Shown here piece by piece: positions 16,195-25,614 of a stretch of DNA of 64,000 bases (positions are counted from its first letter, which is position 1; each line of letters opens with the position of its first letter). Under the pieces are notes generated by a model. That model had not been told where the DNA came from and made no database searches. It saw nothing but the letters and a program-made list of their open reading frames with translations. The stretch comes from Sphingopyxis sp. H053. GTDB taxonomy: Bacteria; Pseudomonadota; Alphaproteobacteria; Sphingomonadales; Sphingomonadaceae. The DNA lies in NCBI RefSeq assembly GCF_001468225.1, contig NZ_LNRU01000006.1, forward strand, positions 248,001-312,000, written 5' to 3'. The position numbers and the translations under genes are program-made.

Positions 16195-17463
16195 CGCTGC
16201 CTGTTTCACACCCTTTTTCGTCAGCCCGAGCTTGCCGAGCAGCGAGCCGCCCGATTTGCTCTTCGCGGCGACGATCTGCGCTTCCTCGGCTTCGACATCG
16301 GCGCCGTCGAGGATGATGCGCATCAGGTTGCTCCACACCTGCGCCGACTTGGTGCCCTTGCAGGTTTCGGCATAGGATTTGCCAAGCTTTGCCGATTGGG
16401 CGACCAGCTTCGGGTCGAACGGGATGACGATGTCGATCGGTCGTTCGATCGACGATTCGAATTCCTTGCGCGACAGCTCGCCGATGGCGTTCTGGAACTT
16501 GTTCGCGACGAGCACGACACGCGCGCCCGGGATGTTCTGCTTGAACCAGGACAGCAGGCGGATCGTGTCGCGCGCCGCGGCGAGCGTCACATCGCTGACG
16601 AGCAGGATTGTACCGGCTTCCGACACGAGGTGCGGGAAGGGGATCAGCACCTGGCGCGGGATGTCGACGATCGTCATCTCGAAGGCGGAACGCAGCTCTT
16701 CTTCCAGCTGGAAAAAGGCCGAACCGTCGGTCATCACCGGCTGATGGATCGGCGCTTCGGCCGACAGCAGGCTAAGCTTGTCCGACGCTCGCACCATCGC
16801 GCGTTCGATGAACAGCCCGTCGATGCGGCTGGGATTGTCGATCGCGTCGATCAGGCCGCGCCCCGGTTCGAGGTCGAGCGTCAGCGCGCCCGTGCCGAAA
16901 TGGATGTCGAGATCGAGCAGCGCCGTCTGGCGGCCCGCCTGTTCGCTGATCGCCCAGGCGAGCGAGGTCGCCACCAGCGACGCCCCGACGCCGCCGCGTA
17001 CACCGACAACCCCCATCATATGATGCGGCTTGTCGTCGTGCATGTCGGCATGTTTCGGCGCCGACAGCATGGCCTGCGCCATGGTGAACGATTCGCGGAC
17101 TTGGTCGAGCGACAGCGGCTTTAGCAGATAATCCTGGATGCCGCTGGACAGAAGGTCGCGGTACAGGCGAACGTCGTTCACCTGGCCCGCGGCGATCACG
17201 ACCGTGCCGGGTTCGCAGACTTCGGCCAGCGCATTGATGTCGTTGATCGGATCGCCCGATTCCGACATGTCGACGAACAGGATGTTCGGGCTGGCGGAGA
17301 CCGAAAGCGATTGCACAGCGTTGCGCAGTCCGCCCTTGTTACATTTTTCGATCGGCCAGCCCATGTCGTTGACCGCGGCGCGGATCAGCTCCAGCGTATC
17401 GTCGTCGCAAACGAAGGCGTTGAAGGGATCACGCGCGCCTGCTGATTTGAAAGGAGCGTTCAC
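16192..17463 (-). CDS. cpaE: Pilus assembly protein CpaE/TadZ (MinD-like, receiver-like N-terminus)
   Basis: 423 aa from GTG 17463, which overlaps the cpaD stop (GTGA) and has GGAGG upstream. The longer open frame to 18084 runs through cpaD and is not used. The N-terminal about 130 residues look like an atypical receiver with K115 in DYLLKPLSLDQV. The rest is a MinD/ParA-type ATPase with a degenerate Walker A, RGGVGAS (about 156-162), lacking the usual lysines as in many TadZ proteins. It positions the pilus machine at the pole in known systems. Confidence 0.9.
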   Translation of the reverse strand: MNAPFKSAGARDPFNAFVCDDDTLELIRAAVNDMGWPIEKCNKGGLRNAVQSLSVSASPNILFVDMSESGDPINDINALAEVCEPGTVVIAAGQVNDVRLYRDLLSSGIQDYLLKPLSLDQVRESFTMAQAMLSAPKHADMHDDKPHHMMGVVGVRGGVGASLVATSLAWAISEQAGRQTALLDLDIHFGTGALTLDLEPGRGLIDAIDNPSRIDGLFIERAMVRASDKLSLLSAEAPIHQPVMTDGSAFFQLEEELRSAFEMTIVDIPRQVLIPFPHLVSEAGTILLVSDVTLAAARDTIRLLSWFKQNIPGARVVLVANKFQNAIGELSRKEFESSIERPIDIVIPFDPKLVAQSAKLGKSYAETCKGTKSAQVWSNLMRIILDGADVEAEEAQIVAAKSKSGGSLLGKLGLTKKGVKQAA

Positions 17464-18101
17464 TGGCTGCCTCCGCTGGTAGGTGCCTTGGTCAATTCGC
17501 CTGCACCGGTTTGGGGTTTGGTACGATAGGTCTGGATCGCACGCGTCGCCGCCGTCGGATCGCTGCCCGTGTTGCTGGCGCCCTTGATCAGGTCGTTCGG
17601 ATCGGCGACCATCGAGGCGAGATTGCTGTTGACCGCGCAGCCATAATTCGACGACGTCGAGTTGGTCGGGTTGATCGACGATTTGCTTTCCCAATTGGGG
17701 CAGCCGGGTACGGATGCCGTCGCCCGCGTCACGACGACGCGCAGGTGGTCCTGCGGCACGGCACCGGTCGTTACCGGGACATCCCTGCTGAGCAGCAGCC
17801 CGCGGCGTTCGACCATCGACCGAACGGTCGCCAGCGCTGAGCCGGCGCCATAGGCCGACGGATCCTCGATCGCGACGCGGTCGCCATAGCGGACCCCCAT
17901 CGAATCGAGCCAGCCTTGCAGGCGGCCCTGTTCGCTGGGCGGCAACTCGCCGTTCGAAGCGGCAACATCGAATTGATAGATGGCGTTGCGCACGACGGGC
18001 TGGTGGACCGAATCGAGGCTGCGGTTGCTGACCGCCGCGCCAGTGCAGCCGGCGAGCGACGTGGCCAGAGCCAGGATCGTCCAAGTTGCGATTTTTTTCA
18101 T
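17460..18101 (-). CDS. cpaD: Pilus assembly lipoprotein CpaD
   Basis: 213 aa from ATG 18101 (AGGAG 7 nt upstream; a GTG one codon earlier is too close). The lipoprotein signal ends in a LAGC lipobox. The mature domain matches CpaD in length and in the segment VPGCPNWESKSSINPTNSTSSN with the NYGCAVNSNLA motif that follows it. CpaD is an outer-membrane-associated component that helps the CpaC secretin. It is 25 nt downstream of cpaC and overlaps cpaE. Confidence 0.9.
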   Translation of the reverse strand: MKKIATWTILALATSLAGCTGAAVSNRSLDSVHQPVVRNAIYQFDVAASNGELPPSEQGRLQGWLDSMGVRYGDRVAIEDPSAYGAGSALATVRSMVERRGLLLSRDVPVTTGAVPQDHLRVVVTRATASVPGCPNWESKSSINPTNSTSSNYGCAVNSNLASMVADPNDLIKGASNTGSDPTAATRAIQTYRTKPQTGAGELTKAPTSGGSQ

Positions 18102-18126
18102 CACTTTGCTCCTGAAATCCAGCGCG

Positions 18127-19689
18127 TCACTTGATGCTGAAGCCGGGCGACGCGTCGCCGCTGCCCCGCGGGCGATCGGCGTCGCCGACCGAGGTGTCGA
18201 GCCGCGGTTTCGGCCGGTCCCCGCCCGTCACGCCGTTGCTCGTCTGGTTGAGCAGAATCCGCTGCAGGTCGTCGGAATCCTGAAAGGCGTCGGTGGGCAG
18301 TTTGATGTCGTTCGCCGACACCGGCTGGACCAGATAGGGGGTCACGACGATGACGAGTTCGGTTTCGCCGCGGCGGAAGCTGTCCGATTTGAACAGCATG
18401 CCGAGCAGCGGAACGTCGCCGAGACCGGGCATCTTGTCGATCGCGCCGATCGAACGATTGTTCATCAGCCCGGCGATCATGAAGCTTTCGCCCGAGCCGA
18501 GTTCGACCGTCGTTTCGGCGCGGCGGATCGTCAACGCGGGAACCTGGAACCCCTGCATCACGATCGCGCCTTCGGTCGACAGTTCGGATACTTCGGGGCG
18601 AACGCGCAGGCTGATCCTACCATTCGACAGCACGGTCGGCGTGTACGCGAGGCTGACGCCATATTTGCGATACTCGATCGTCGTACCGGCAAAATTGCCG
18701 GGGACCGGAACCGGGAACTCGCCGCCGGCAAGGAAGTCGGCGGTTTCGCCGGAAATGGCGGTCAAATTGGGCTGCGCCAGCGTCGCGACCAGACCCGATC
18801 GCTCGCCGATGTCGAGCGAAGCCATCAGGTCGAGCCCGAACAGGCGGCCGGCACCGGCCAGGCTCCGCTTGCCGGCGGGCGTATCGAACCGGTAATTGGT
18901 GCCCAGCGTTGTCTGGCCAGGGGGAAGCGGCAGGCCGGTCGAAGGATCGTAAGGCCGCGCAGCCGGGCTTCCCGGGAAAACCGCGGTCGGGGCAGGGATG
19001 CTGGTGATCTCACCCGGGCTGCGGCCGCCGAACACGCCGCCGAGGAAGCCGTTGCCCAGCGGGCCATCGGTATCGCGCGTCAGCAGGTTGCCGCTGATTT
19101 CCTTGACCAGCGAGCGGTTTACTTCGGCGATGCGGACCTGCAGGTTGACCTGTAGCGGCGTGGCCGTGCGAAGACGCGACAAGACCTTGGTCGGCTCGCC
19201 GACGAATGCCTGGACGAGCCGTTCGGCTTCGGCGGCATCGTCGGGTGACTGGACCGTACCAGTGAGCAGCACGAAGCCGTTCATCGTGTTTGCCGAAATG
19301 CTGGCGTCGGGCATGGCGAGCGACAGCATCTGGTCGATCGTCTCGATATTGTTGCCGACGCGGGCGACGGTCGAGAAAACGACACGGCCGCTGGCGTCGG
19401 TGGCATAGATGCTGGTTTCGCCCGGCTTCTTGCCAAAGATATAGAGCTGGCGGCCCGAACGCACCTGGACGTCGGCGACTTCGTCGTTGGCGACAAAGAC
19501 GTCGGACATCGAGGCCGGAAGGCTGACCAGGCGGCCACGGCCCACCGAGAGTTCGATGCTGCTGCTGGCATTCTGGACGGCCTGGGCGATGGCGGGCGCC
19601 GAAGGTGCCGCTGCCAGCGTGGCTGCCACCAGGCCGATGGCCAGGGTGCGGGCCAGAGCCGCCGCCTTGAATTTGGCTGTGCTATTCAT
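18127..19689 (-). CDS. cpaC: Type II/IV secretin CpaC (RcpA-like)
   Basis: 520 aa from ATG 19689, 1 nt after the cpaB stop. Signal peptide to about residue 36 (APAIAQA), N-terminal pilus/secretin domain (GRGRLVSLPASMSDVFVAN), a BON-like segment (NGFVLLTGTVQSPDDAAEAE), and a C-terminal secretin core ending in RRGETELVIVVTPYLVQP. It forms the outer-membrane channel for Flp pili. The C-terminal tail after the secretin domain is rich in Asp, Arg and Gly. Confidence 0.93.
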   Translation of the reverse strand: MNSTAKFKAAALARTLAIGLVAATLAAAPSAPAIAQAVQNASSSIELSVGRGRLVSLPASMSDVFVANDEVADVQVRSGRQLYIFGKKPGETSIYATDASGRVVFSTVARVGNNIETIDQMLSLAMPDASISANTMNGFVLLTGTVQSPDDAAEAERLVQAFVGEPTKVLSRLRTATPLQVNLQVRIAEVNRSLVKEISGNLLTRDTDGPLGNGFLGGVFGGRSPGEITSIPAPTAVFPGSPAARPYDPSTGLPLPPGQTTLGTNYRFDTPAGKRSLAGAGRLFGLDLMASLDIGERSGLVATLAQPNLTAISGETADFLAGGEFPVPVPGNFAGTTIEYRKYGVSLAYTPTVLSNGRISLRVRPEVSELSTEGAIVMQGFQVPALTIRRAETTVELGSGESFMIAGLMNNRSIGAIDKMPGLGDVPLLGMLFKSDSFRRGETELVIVVTPYLVQPVSANDIKLPTDAFQDSDDLQRILLNQTSNGVTGGDRPKPRLDTSVGDADRPRGSGDASPGFSIK

Positions 19690-19690
19690 C

Positions 19691-20728
19691 TTACTTACCC
19701 CCAACCGGAACTTCGGTCATCTTGTCGCCGCGGGTCACGCGCACGACCGGACCGGTCGGAACGGACACGGCGCCCCCATTAGACGGCATGAAGCCGCCGC
19801 CATTCGTCGCAGCCTGCGGCGCCCGCGAGGAGTTCACGCGGCCGCGTACCGGGATCCAGAAGCGCGACACGTCGCCGCCCGTGGTCACTGTCGAGCGGCT
19901 GGCGACCGGACGTGCGGCGGCTTCGGCCAGCATCCGTTTTTCCGCCGCGGAGCCGCCCTTGGCCGGCACATTGATGTCGCCCGACGCGATGGCCGCATCG
20001 AGTTCGCCGGCGCTTTCGGCCAGCGGACGCAGTGCGAGCGACAATTTGCCCATGTCCTGCGCGACGGCGATCTTCTCGGCAATTTCCGGCGTGGCTTCGA
20101 GCGTTACCGAGCCAAAGGTGCGAACCGGGGTCTTCCCGGTTTCATCCTCGGCGTCATAACGCTGATCGGTCGCCAATATGCGGACATTGCGAACGATCGT
20201 CTCGGCCGTGAATATCTGCTTGTCGGGATAGCTGCTGCCTTCCTCGACCGAGATCGTCTGAGCCAGCACCACATCGACGCGGTCGCCCGGAAAGACGAAA
20301 CCGGCGACGCCCTGTTCTTGGCTGACCTTGACGGTAACGGCACGCATGCCCGGGCCAAGCGCCGCGGCGAGGAAGCCGCGATCATCGGGATGGACGAGTG
20401 CGCCTTGCGTCAGCGGCTGGCCGGCGGTGATCGGATAGCGCACGACAGTGCCGACCAACGTGTTCACGTCGGTCTTGTCCTTCATGAAATAGGCCTTTTC
20501 GACCAATTCCTTGGGCCAGGGCTGGAAACGGAAGCTGTCCGGGCCGACAATCGTGCCGACGGGCAGTTGCCGCGTCGCGACAAGGATCATCGGACCGGTA
20601 ATGTCCGGCGCCGCGGCTGCACGCGCTTGCGGAGTGGCTGCTCCGCGCATCATCTGGTTGACCCCGAACGCTGCGCTGATGGCAATCACCAACGCGCCGA
20701 CGATCAGCATAATCTTTCGCGTATCCAT
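19691..20728 (-). CDS. cpaB: Pilus assembly protein CpaB (RcpC-like)
   Basis: 345 aa from ATG 20728, with AGGAGG about 12 nt upstream. N-terminal signal anchor (KIMLIVGALVIAISAAFG), then an SAF domain (ILVATRQLPVGTIVGPD) and the CpaB core (PGMRAVTVKVSQEQGVAGFVFPGDRVDVVL). It is thought to bind peptidoglycan or stabilise the secretin. The C-terminal about 60 residues are Gly/Ser/Pro-rich. It is 54 nt downstream of cpaA. Confidence 0.92.
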   Translation of the reverse strand: MDTRKIMLIVGALVIAISAAFGVNQMMRGAATPQARAAAAPDITGPMILVATRQLPVGTIVGPDSFRFQPWPKELVEKAYFMKDKTDVNTLVGTVVRYPITAGQPLTQGALVHPDDRGFLAAALGPGMRAVTVKVSQEQGVAGFVFPGDRVDVVLAQTISVEEGSSYPDKQIFTAETIVRNVRILATDQRYDAEDETGKTPVRTFGSVTLEATPEIAEKIAVAQDMGKLSLALRPLAESAGELDAAIASGDINVPAKGGSAAEKRMLAEAAARPVASRSTVTTGGDVSRFWIPVRGRVNSSRAPQAATNGGGFMPSNGGAVSVPTGPVVRVTRGDKMTEVPVGGK

Positions 20729-20782
20729 GACGATTTGTCGCCCTCCTGCACCCACCAGAGACGGTCGTGCTTTTCCCTCAGG

Positions 20783-21265
20783 TCATCCGATAACCTGAAA
20801 CTGGTTAAGATATTGTTGGTGAAGCGCCCAAAGGCCCGCAGCGGCGATGGCAACCCCATAGGGAACCTCGACCGGTTTGTCCGAAGGGCGCAATTTCATA
20901 TGGATAAGCATCACCGCCGACAGAACGCCACCCCCAATGGCCATGACCATCAGGGTCGGCATGAACAGCGGAAGCGGAATCCACAGCATCACCGCGCCGA
21001 TCATTTTGACATCGCCGCCGCCCATCGCGCCGATCGCGAACAGGCCGGCAAAGACGAGAAAGACCGCGAAGGCGGCGCCGAACTGAAGCAGCACATCGGG
21101 CCAGAGCGCGAGACCGCTCGCAATCCAGAAGGGAATTGCGAGCAGCGCCATCGCGGCGTTGAGCTCGTTGGAAATGGTGCGCGACCGGACGTCGCTGATC
21201 GCCGCGGCAATCATCAGCAGGCCGAGTAAGGCCATCAGGCCGAGCGAGATTGTGCCGTTATCCAT
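20783..21265 (-). CDS. cpaA: Prepilin peptidase CpaA (TadV-like)
   Basis: 160 aa polytopic aspartyl protease that cleaves Flp prepilin leaders. The ATG at 21265 is preceded by TAGGAG. The two catalytic aspartates are visible: one in SDVRSRTISN near the N-terminus, the other in the GGGDVKM motif. It is the first gene of the tad operon and is divergent from the DauA-like gene. No flp/pilA pilin gene is found next to it, so the substrate is encoded elsewhere. Confidence 0.9.
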   Translation of the reverse strand: MDNGTISLGLMALLGLLMIAAAISDVRSRTISNELNAAMALLAIPFWIASGLALWPDVLLQFGAAFAVFLVFAGLFAIGAMGGGDVKMIGAVMLWIPLPLFMPTLMVMAIGGGVLSAVMLIHMKLRPSDKPVEVPYGVAIAAAGLWALHQQYLNQFQVIG

Positions 21266-21361
21266 CGGTTTTCTCCTACGCAACATGGCTTACCAAAGCG
21301 TAACCATGTCGGCGGGGACGCTGCGGCTTGCATTCCGCGGTCCAACCGATATGCGGCGGGC

Positions 21362-22492
21362 ATGACCGACGCGCCGCCTTCCGCCACCGATGTGCTGATT
21401 GTCGGCGCCGGAATCGCGGGTGCAAGCCTCGCGGCGGCGCTGGCGCCCTGGCGCCGCGTCCTGCTGGTCGAGGCGGAGGACGCGCCCGGCTATCACGCGA
21501 CGGGCCGGTCAGCGGCCTTCTGGCACGAAAGCTATGGCGGGGTGGGGGTTCAGCCGCTGACCCACGCATCGCTGGAGATGTTGAACAGTCCGCCGCCCGA
21601 ATTCTCGGATCATGGCTTCCTGTCGCCGCGCGGCGCATTGACGCTGGGCCAGAGGTCCGAGGCCGCGGCGGTCGACGCCTTCGTTGCCGAATTCGCGGCG
21701 CAGGGCGTCGATGTTGCAAGAATGTCGGGCGAGGCGGTTTCGCGCATGGTTCCGGGTCTTCGTCCCGAATGGAGCGAAGCCGCCTATGAGGCGGCGTGCC
21801 GCGACATCGATGTCGGCGGCCTGCATGCGGCCTATCTTCGCGCGGCAAAGCGCGCCGGCGCAACATTGGTCACGCGCGCGCCGGTGCGGGGGGCGCGCCG
21901 TGTCAGCGACGGCTGGGACGTCGAACTGGGCAGCGGGCAGGTCCGCGCGGCGCTGATCGTCAATGCCGCCGGGGCATGGGCGGACGAGGTCGCGGCCGCG
22001 TGCGGCATCGCGCCGGTCGGCATCCAGCCCTATCGCCGCACGGTGATGCAGGTTCGGCTGGGCGTTCCGGTTCCCGCCGACCTTCCGCTCGTTATCCACG
22101 TCGGCGGCGAATTCTATTTCAAGGGTCAGAGCGAGGGGCGCGTCTGGCTGACCCCTCACGACGAGACGCCGACCGCACCGCACGACGCGGCGCCGGAAGA
22201 GCTGGACGTCGCACTCGCGATCGACCGGATGCAGTCGGTGGTCGACTGGCCGGTCGTTGCGGTTGAGCGCAAATGGGCGGGGCTGCGCAGCTTCGCGCCC
22301 GATCGCATCCCGGTTTTTGGCGCCGATCGGCATGAGCGCGCCTTCATCTGGTGCGCAGGGCAGGGGGGCTTCGGGATTCAGACTTCGCCGGCGATCGCCG
22401 CTTTGCTTGCGGCTGAGCTTGGCGCCCCGCCGCCCGGCGGCGCCATTGGCCGCGTCGATCCGACGCCCTTCGCGCCATCGCGCTTCGCCTGA
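21362..22492 (+). CDS. FAD-dependent D-amino-acid dehydrogenase (DauA-like)
   Basis: 376 aa. The FAD motif VGAGIAGASLA is at about residues 15-25. The protein resembles Pseudomonas DauA (catabolic D-arginine dehydrogenase) along its length: GYHATGRSAAF, the VNAAGAWADEVA segment, GIQPYRR, WAGLRSFAPD and GQGGFGIQTSPA. It should oxidatively deaminate D-amino acids without using oxygen as acceptor. Substrate preference cannot be fixed by reading. The gene is divergent from cpaA, with 96 bp between. Confidence 0.82.
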   Translation: MTDAPPSATDVLIVGAGIAGASLAAALAPWRRVLLVEAEDAPGYHATGRSAAFWHESYGGVGVQPLTHASLEMLNSPPPEFSDHGFLSPRGALTLGQRSEAAAVDAFVAEFAAQGVDVARMSGEAVSRMVPGLRPEWSEAAYEAACRDIDVGGLHAAYLRAAKRAGATLVTRAPVRGARRVSDGWDVELGSGQVRAALIVNAAGAWADEVAAACGIAPVGIQPYRRTVMQVRLGVPVPADLPLVIHVGGEFYFKGQSEGRVWLTPHDETPTAPHDAAPEELDVALAIDRMQSVVDWPVVAVERKWAGLRSFAPDRIPVFGADRHERAFIWCAGQGGFGIQTSPAIAALLAAELGAPPPGGAIGRVDPTPFAPSRFA

Positions 22493-22581
22493 GCCATCTA
22501 GCCGCTTGCACAGCGAAACGACCGCATTAACATGGGCTTGGCCGTACCACCCCCGGCACGGCCCGACCTGTGGAGGATGGC

Positions 22582-22758
22582 ATGGCCCATTATTTCGAGA
22601 TCAAGAAGAACAAGGCCGGCGAATTTGTCGCCTATTTCAAATATAATAGCGAACCCATCTTCTGGACCGAAGGCTATAGCAGCAAGGCCTCCGCACAGAA
22701 TGCCATCGACTCAATCCTGAAGAACGGCCCGGGCGCCGAAGTCCGCGAAGCCGAGTGA
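22582..22758 (+). CDS. DUF1508 (YegP-like) small protein
   Basis: 58 aa from ATG 22582 with GGAGGA a few bases upstream; a GTG at 22570 would add four residues. It carries one DUF1508 unit: FEIKKNKAGEFVAYFKYN, then EGYSSKASAQNAIDSI. This family is soluble and widespread, with no firm biochemical function. It stands alone, followed 5 nt after the stop by the inverted-repeat element at 22764-23029. Confidence 0.85.
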   Translation: MAHYFEIKKNKAGEFVAYFKYNSEPIFWTEGYSSKASAQNAIDSILKNGPGAEVREAE

Positions 22759-22763
22759 TGCCC

Positions 22764-23029
22764 AGGGTCGGGACCTACTAATTGCGCGATCGAGGCGTCG
22801 AAATGGCGAAGATATCGGGTTCGGGTGGCCGCCGCGGGTAGCATCGCTACCCGCAAGGTCACGCGGACACGAGATCGAAGCCATTTCGGCGTCCCTTCGG
22901 GATTTGACCGATTTTGTCCATTGCGTCGTCGGCAAGTCTGGAAATATCGACATATTCCTGCGCCTTGCCTCCTCGCACTGAACAAAATCGCTTCAAACCT
23001 CGATCGCGCAATTAGTAGGTCTCGACCCT
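22764..23029. mobile_element. MITE-like element with 32-bp terminal inverted repeats
   Basis: Left arm 22764-22795 and right arm 22998-23029 are inverted copies matching at 31 of 32 bases; both share the core CTACTAATTGCGCGATCG. The 202-bp interior has no credible ORF. Its left half folds into a long imperfect hairpin (about 22799-22890) around a perfect 9-bp stem GCGGGTAGC/GCTACCCGC with an ATC loop. The right arm ends within the rnhA stop codon (23028-23030). Size and structure fit a non-autonomous miniature transposable element, or a dispersed structured repeat acting as a terminator between converging genes. No target duplication is clear. Confidence 0.65.
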
Positions 23030-23501
23030 AACGCGCGGGTGCCCTGCGCGCCCGCGCGACTTCGAGGGCGGCGTCGCTCGCCAGCTGGTCGGCGAGTTCA
23101 TTGTCGCCGTGACCCGCGTGACCCTTGACCCAAATCCATTCGACCTTGTGCCGTGCGTTTTCCTTGACGAGACGCTGCCACAGATCGGCATTGGCGACCG
23201 GCTTTTTCGCCGCGGTTTTCCAGCCGTTCTTTTGCCAGCCGAAAATCCATTTGGTGATGCCGTCGCGGACATAGACGCTGTCGGTCGACAACTCGACGTT
23301 GCAGCTGCGCTTGAGCGCGGCGAGCGCTTCGATCGCGGCCATCAATTCCATGCGGTTGTTCGTCGTGTCGGGTTCGCCCCCCGACAGCTTTTTCACGACG
23401 TCGCCCCAGCGCAGCACGGCGCCCCAGCCGCCGGGGCCGGGGTTGCCCTTGCACGCGCCGTCGGTGGCGACGATCACGGTCTTGCCGGTGTTTTCGCTCA
23501 T
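23028..23501 (-). CDS. rnhA: Ribonuclease HI
   Basis: 157 aa; degrades the RNA strand of RNA-DNA hybrids. The DEDD active site is intact: D14 (ATDGAC), E52 (RMELMAA), D74 (STDSVYV) and D138 (NELADQLA), each offset by four from E. coli. The ATG overlaps the thrB stop (ATGA). The TAG stop shares two bases with the adjacent inverted-repeat element, so the element may have reshaped the extreme C-terminus or supplied the stop. Confidence 0.95.
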   Translation of the reverse strand: MSENTGKTVIVATDGACKGNPGPGGWGAVLRWGDVVKKLSGGEPDTTNNRMELMAAIEALAALKRSCNVELSTDSVYVRDGITKWIFGWQKNGWKTAAKKPVANADLWQRLVKENARHKVEWIWVKGHAGHGDNELADQLASDAALEVARARRAPAR

Positions 23502-24460
23502 CCGGCTGCGAACAGGCTGGCGGCGTCGGGAGCGCTGTAGCGCTGCAACCGGGCAAGGAACGGCGACGGATCCTTGCGCGTGACGAGCGCGTCGGCGGGT
23601 GTGTGCACCCAGTCGTGCGCGCGCGTCAGCAGGAAGCGCAGCGACGCGCCGCGCGCCAGCAGCGGCAACGCAGCAACCTCAGCGTCCGACAGCGTGATTT
23701 CGCGCGCATAGCCGCGCATCAGTGCTTCCGCGCGCGCGGGGTCGCATTGCTTTCCGTCGGCGGAAAAGGCCCAGGACGCATGCGTGATGACCAGGTCATA
23801 GGCGCGGAAGTCGCTCGCGGCGAAATAGAAGTCGATAAGGCCGGTGACCCGGTCGCCGAGCATCAGCACATTGTCGGGAAACAGGTCGGCGTGGATGACA
23901 TGCGCGGGCAGGTCATCGGGCCAATGCGCGTCGAGAAATGCCAGTTCGTCATCGACGATCGATTGCAGCCCCGGCAACACGACATCAAGGTCGCCGGTCG
24001 CTTCGGCAACGGCGCGCCAGTGAGTATGGCCCATGCTGTTCGCGCGCGCACCAGTATAGCCCTCGAGCGCACGGTGCATCGCGCCGAGTGCGGCGCCTGC
24101 GGCTTCGCACTGGGCCGGGGTCGGCTGCGTCAGCGAAATGCCGGGCAGGAACTGGATGACGCACGCCGCGCGGCCAGAGATCTGCTGTATCGCGACGCCG
24201 CCCCGGTCGCGGATCATCGCCGGGACCGGGCAGTTCTGGCTGGCGAGATGGTTGAGCAGGTCGACAAAGAAGGGCAGGTCACCCTCGCTCACGCGCTTTT
24301 CGTAAAGCGTCAGGATGAAACGTCCGCCCGTCGTTTCGAGCAGGAAGTTGCTGTTCTCGACGCCTTCGGCGATCCCCTTGCACGACACGACGGTGCCGAT
24401 GTCGTATCGGGCGACGAGAGCGGCAAGATCGTCGGGCTCGACGTGCGTGTAGACAGCCAT
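23498..24460 (-). CDS. thrB: Homoserine kinase (APH-type ThrB)
   Basis: 320 aa from ATG 24460. It belongs to the aminoglycoside-phosphotransferase-like ThrB group (Pseudomonas/Rhizobium type), not the GHMP type of E. coli. The catalytic loop [12 protein letters not shown] and the metal aspartate in [10 protein letters not shown] are present. It phosphorylates homoserine on the way to threonine. It overlaps ispH by 1 nt (TGATG) and rnhA by 4 nt, forming a compact ispH-thrB-rnhA operon. Confidence 0.92.
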   Translation of the reverse strand: MAVYTHVEPDDLAALVARYDIGTVVSCKGIAEGVENSNFLLETTGGRFILTLYEKRVSEGDLPFFVDLLNHLASQNCPVPAMIRDRGGVAIQQISGRAACVIQFLPGISLTQPTPAQCEAAGAALGAMHRALEGYTGARANSMGHTHWRAVAEATGDLDVVLPGLQSIVDDELAFLDAHWPDDLPAHVIHADLFPDNVLMLGDRVTGLIDFYFAASDFRAYDLVITHASWAFSADGKQCDPARAEALMRGYAREITLSDAEVAALPLLARGASLRFLLTRAHDWVHTPADALVTRKDPSPFLARLQRYSAPDAASLFAAG

Positions 24461-25440
24461 CAGGCGGCTTCGAGCCCGCGCGGCAGTTTGAAGACCATAT
24501 TCTCTTCGGCGGTGACGACCACGTCTTCGATGATGGGACGAACCGAAGCGACGGCGTCGATCACCTCGCGGACCAGTGTTTCCGGCGCGCTCGCGCCGGC
24601 GGTGATCCCGAGTGTCGCGATGTCGTGCAGCCACGCCGGGTCGATGTCCGTGCCGCGCTGGACGAGATGCGCCGGGGTCCCCAGCCGCTCGGCGACTTCG
24701 ACAAGCCGCAGGCTGTTCGAGCTGTTGGGTGCACCGATCACGATCATGCGATCGCATTCGCCTGCGATCGCTTTCACGGCATCCTGACGGTTCGACGTCG
24801 CGTAACAAATATCCTCGCCGCGCGGGCCCGTGATCGCCGGAAAACGATGCTGGAGCGCCGCGATGATGTCGCGCGTGTCGTCGACCGACAGGGTGGTCTG
24901 GGTCAGGAAGGACAGCATCTCGGGATCGGGCGGCGACAGCGCCGCGACGTCGTCGACCGATTCGACCAGCGTCATCGCGCCCTCGGGCAATTGACCCAGC
25001 GTGCCGATCACTTCGGGATGGCCGGCATGGCCGACAAAGACGATATGGCGTCCCGTCTCGTGCGCGCGCTCGGCCTGTCGGTGGACTTTCGACACCAGCG
25101 GGCAGGTCGCGTCGATATAGTCGAGCCCGCGCATCTCGGCTTTCGCCGGCACCGCTTTGGGCACGCCGTGTGCGCTGAACACGACGGGCACGCCATCGGG
25201 AACCTGGTCGAGCGATTCGACGAAAATCGCGCCCTTGGCCTTCAACGAGTCGACGACATAGCGGTTGTGGACGATTTCATGCCGGACATAGACCGGCGCG
25301 CCATATTTCTGCAGCGCCAGTTCGACGATGCGGATCGCGCGATCGACCCCGGCGCAGAACCCGCGCGGCGCCGCGATCAAAACCTTGAGTTCTGCCGCTT
25401 CGCTGCCTTCAGCTTGCGTCATCGGATGGGGAGCGTTCAT
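24460..25440 (-). CDS. ispH: 4-hydroxy-3-methylbut-2-enyl diphosphate reductase
   Basis: 326 aa iron-sulfur enzyme, last step of the MEP isoprenoid pathway. The three cluster cysteines are C29 ([11 protein letters not shown]), C113 ([11 protein letters not shown]) and C212 ([11 protein letters not shown]). It has the conserved [12 protein letters not shown] and SAHGVP segments. The N-terminal 18 residues before the core are an extension. First gene of the ispH-thrB-rnhA unit. Confidence 0.95.
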   Translation of the reverse strand: MNAPHPMTQAEGSEAAELKVLIAAPRGFCAGVDRAIRIVELALQKYGAPVYVRHEIVHNRYVVDSLKAKGAIFVESLDQVPDGVPVVFSAHGVPKAVPAKAEMRGLDYIDATCPLVSKVHRQAERAHETGRHIVFVGHAGHPEVIGTLGQLPEGAMTLVESVDDVAALSPPDPEMLSFLTQTTLSVDDTRDIIAALQHRFPAITGPRGEDICYATSNRQDAVKAIAGECDRMIVIGAPNSSNSLRLVEVAERLGTPAHLVQRGTDIDPAWLHDIATLGITAGASAPETLVREVIDAVASVRPIIEDVVVTAEENMVFKLPRGLEAA

Positions 25441-25614
25441 GATGCGCGCGCTCTAGCGCAGCAAGCCATCCGGGGTAAAGCCGCTTCGTCCCCCTTCGCA
25501 TTCTTGTTCTCTTTGTTGCGCCGCGTTCATCGCACCGATAAGAAGCGGCGCGCATGAAGCGGGATCAACTGTCCCGACGCCTGTCAAAGCGCTTGTTTGG
25601 AAAGCCCGTTTATC

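Noticed and set aside
16192-18084. 630-aa reading joining cpaE with sequence antisense-frame to cpaD
   Set aside because: The GTG at 17463 overlaps the cpaD stop and has a good ribosome site; the upstream part has no CpaE homology.
21266-21361. Possible CtrA site (TTAC...TAACC) in front of cpaA
   Set aside because: Two mismatches and wrong spacing to the consensus.
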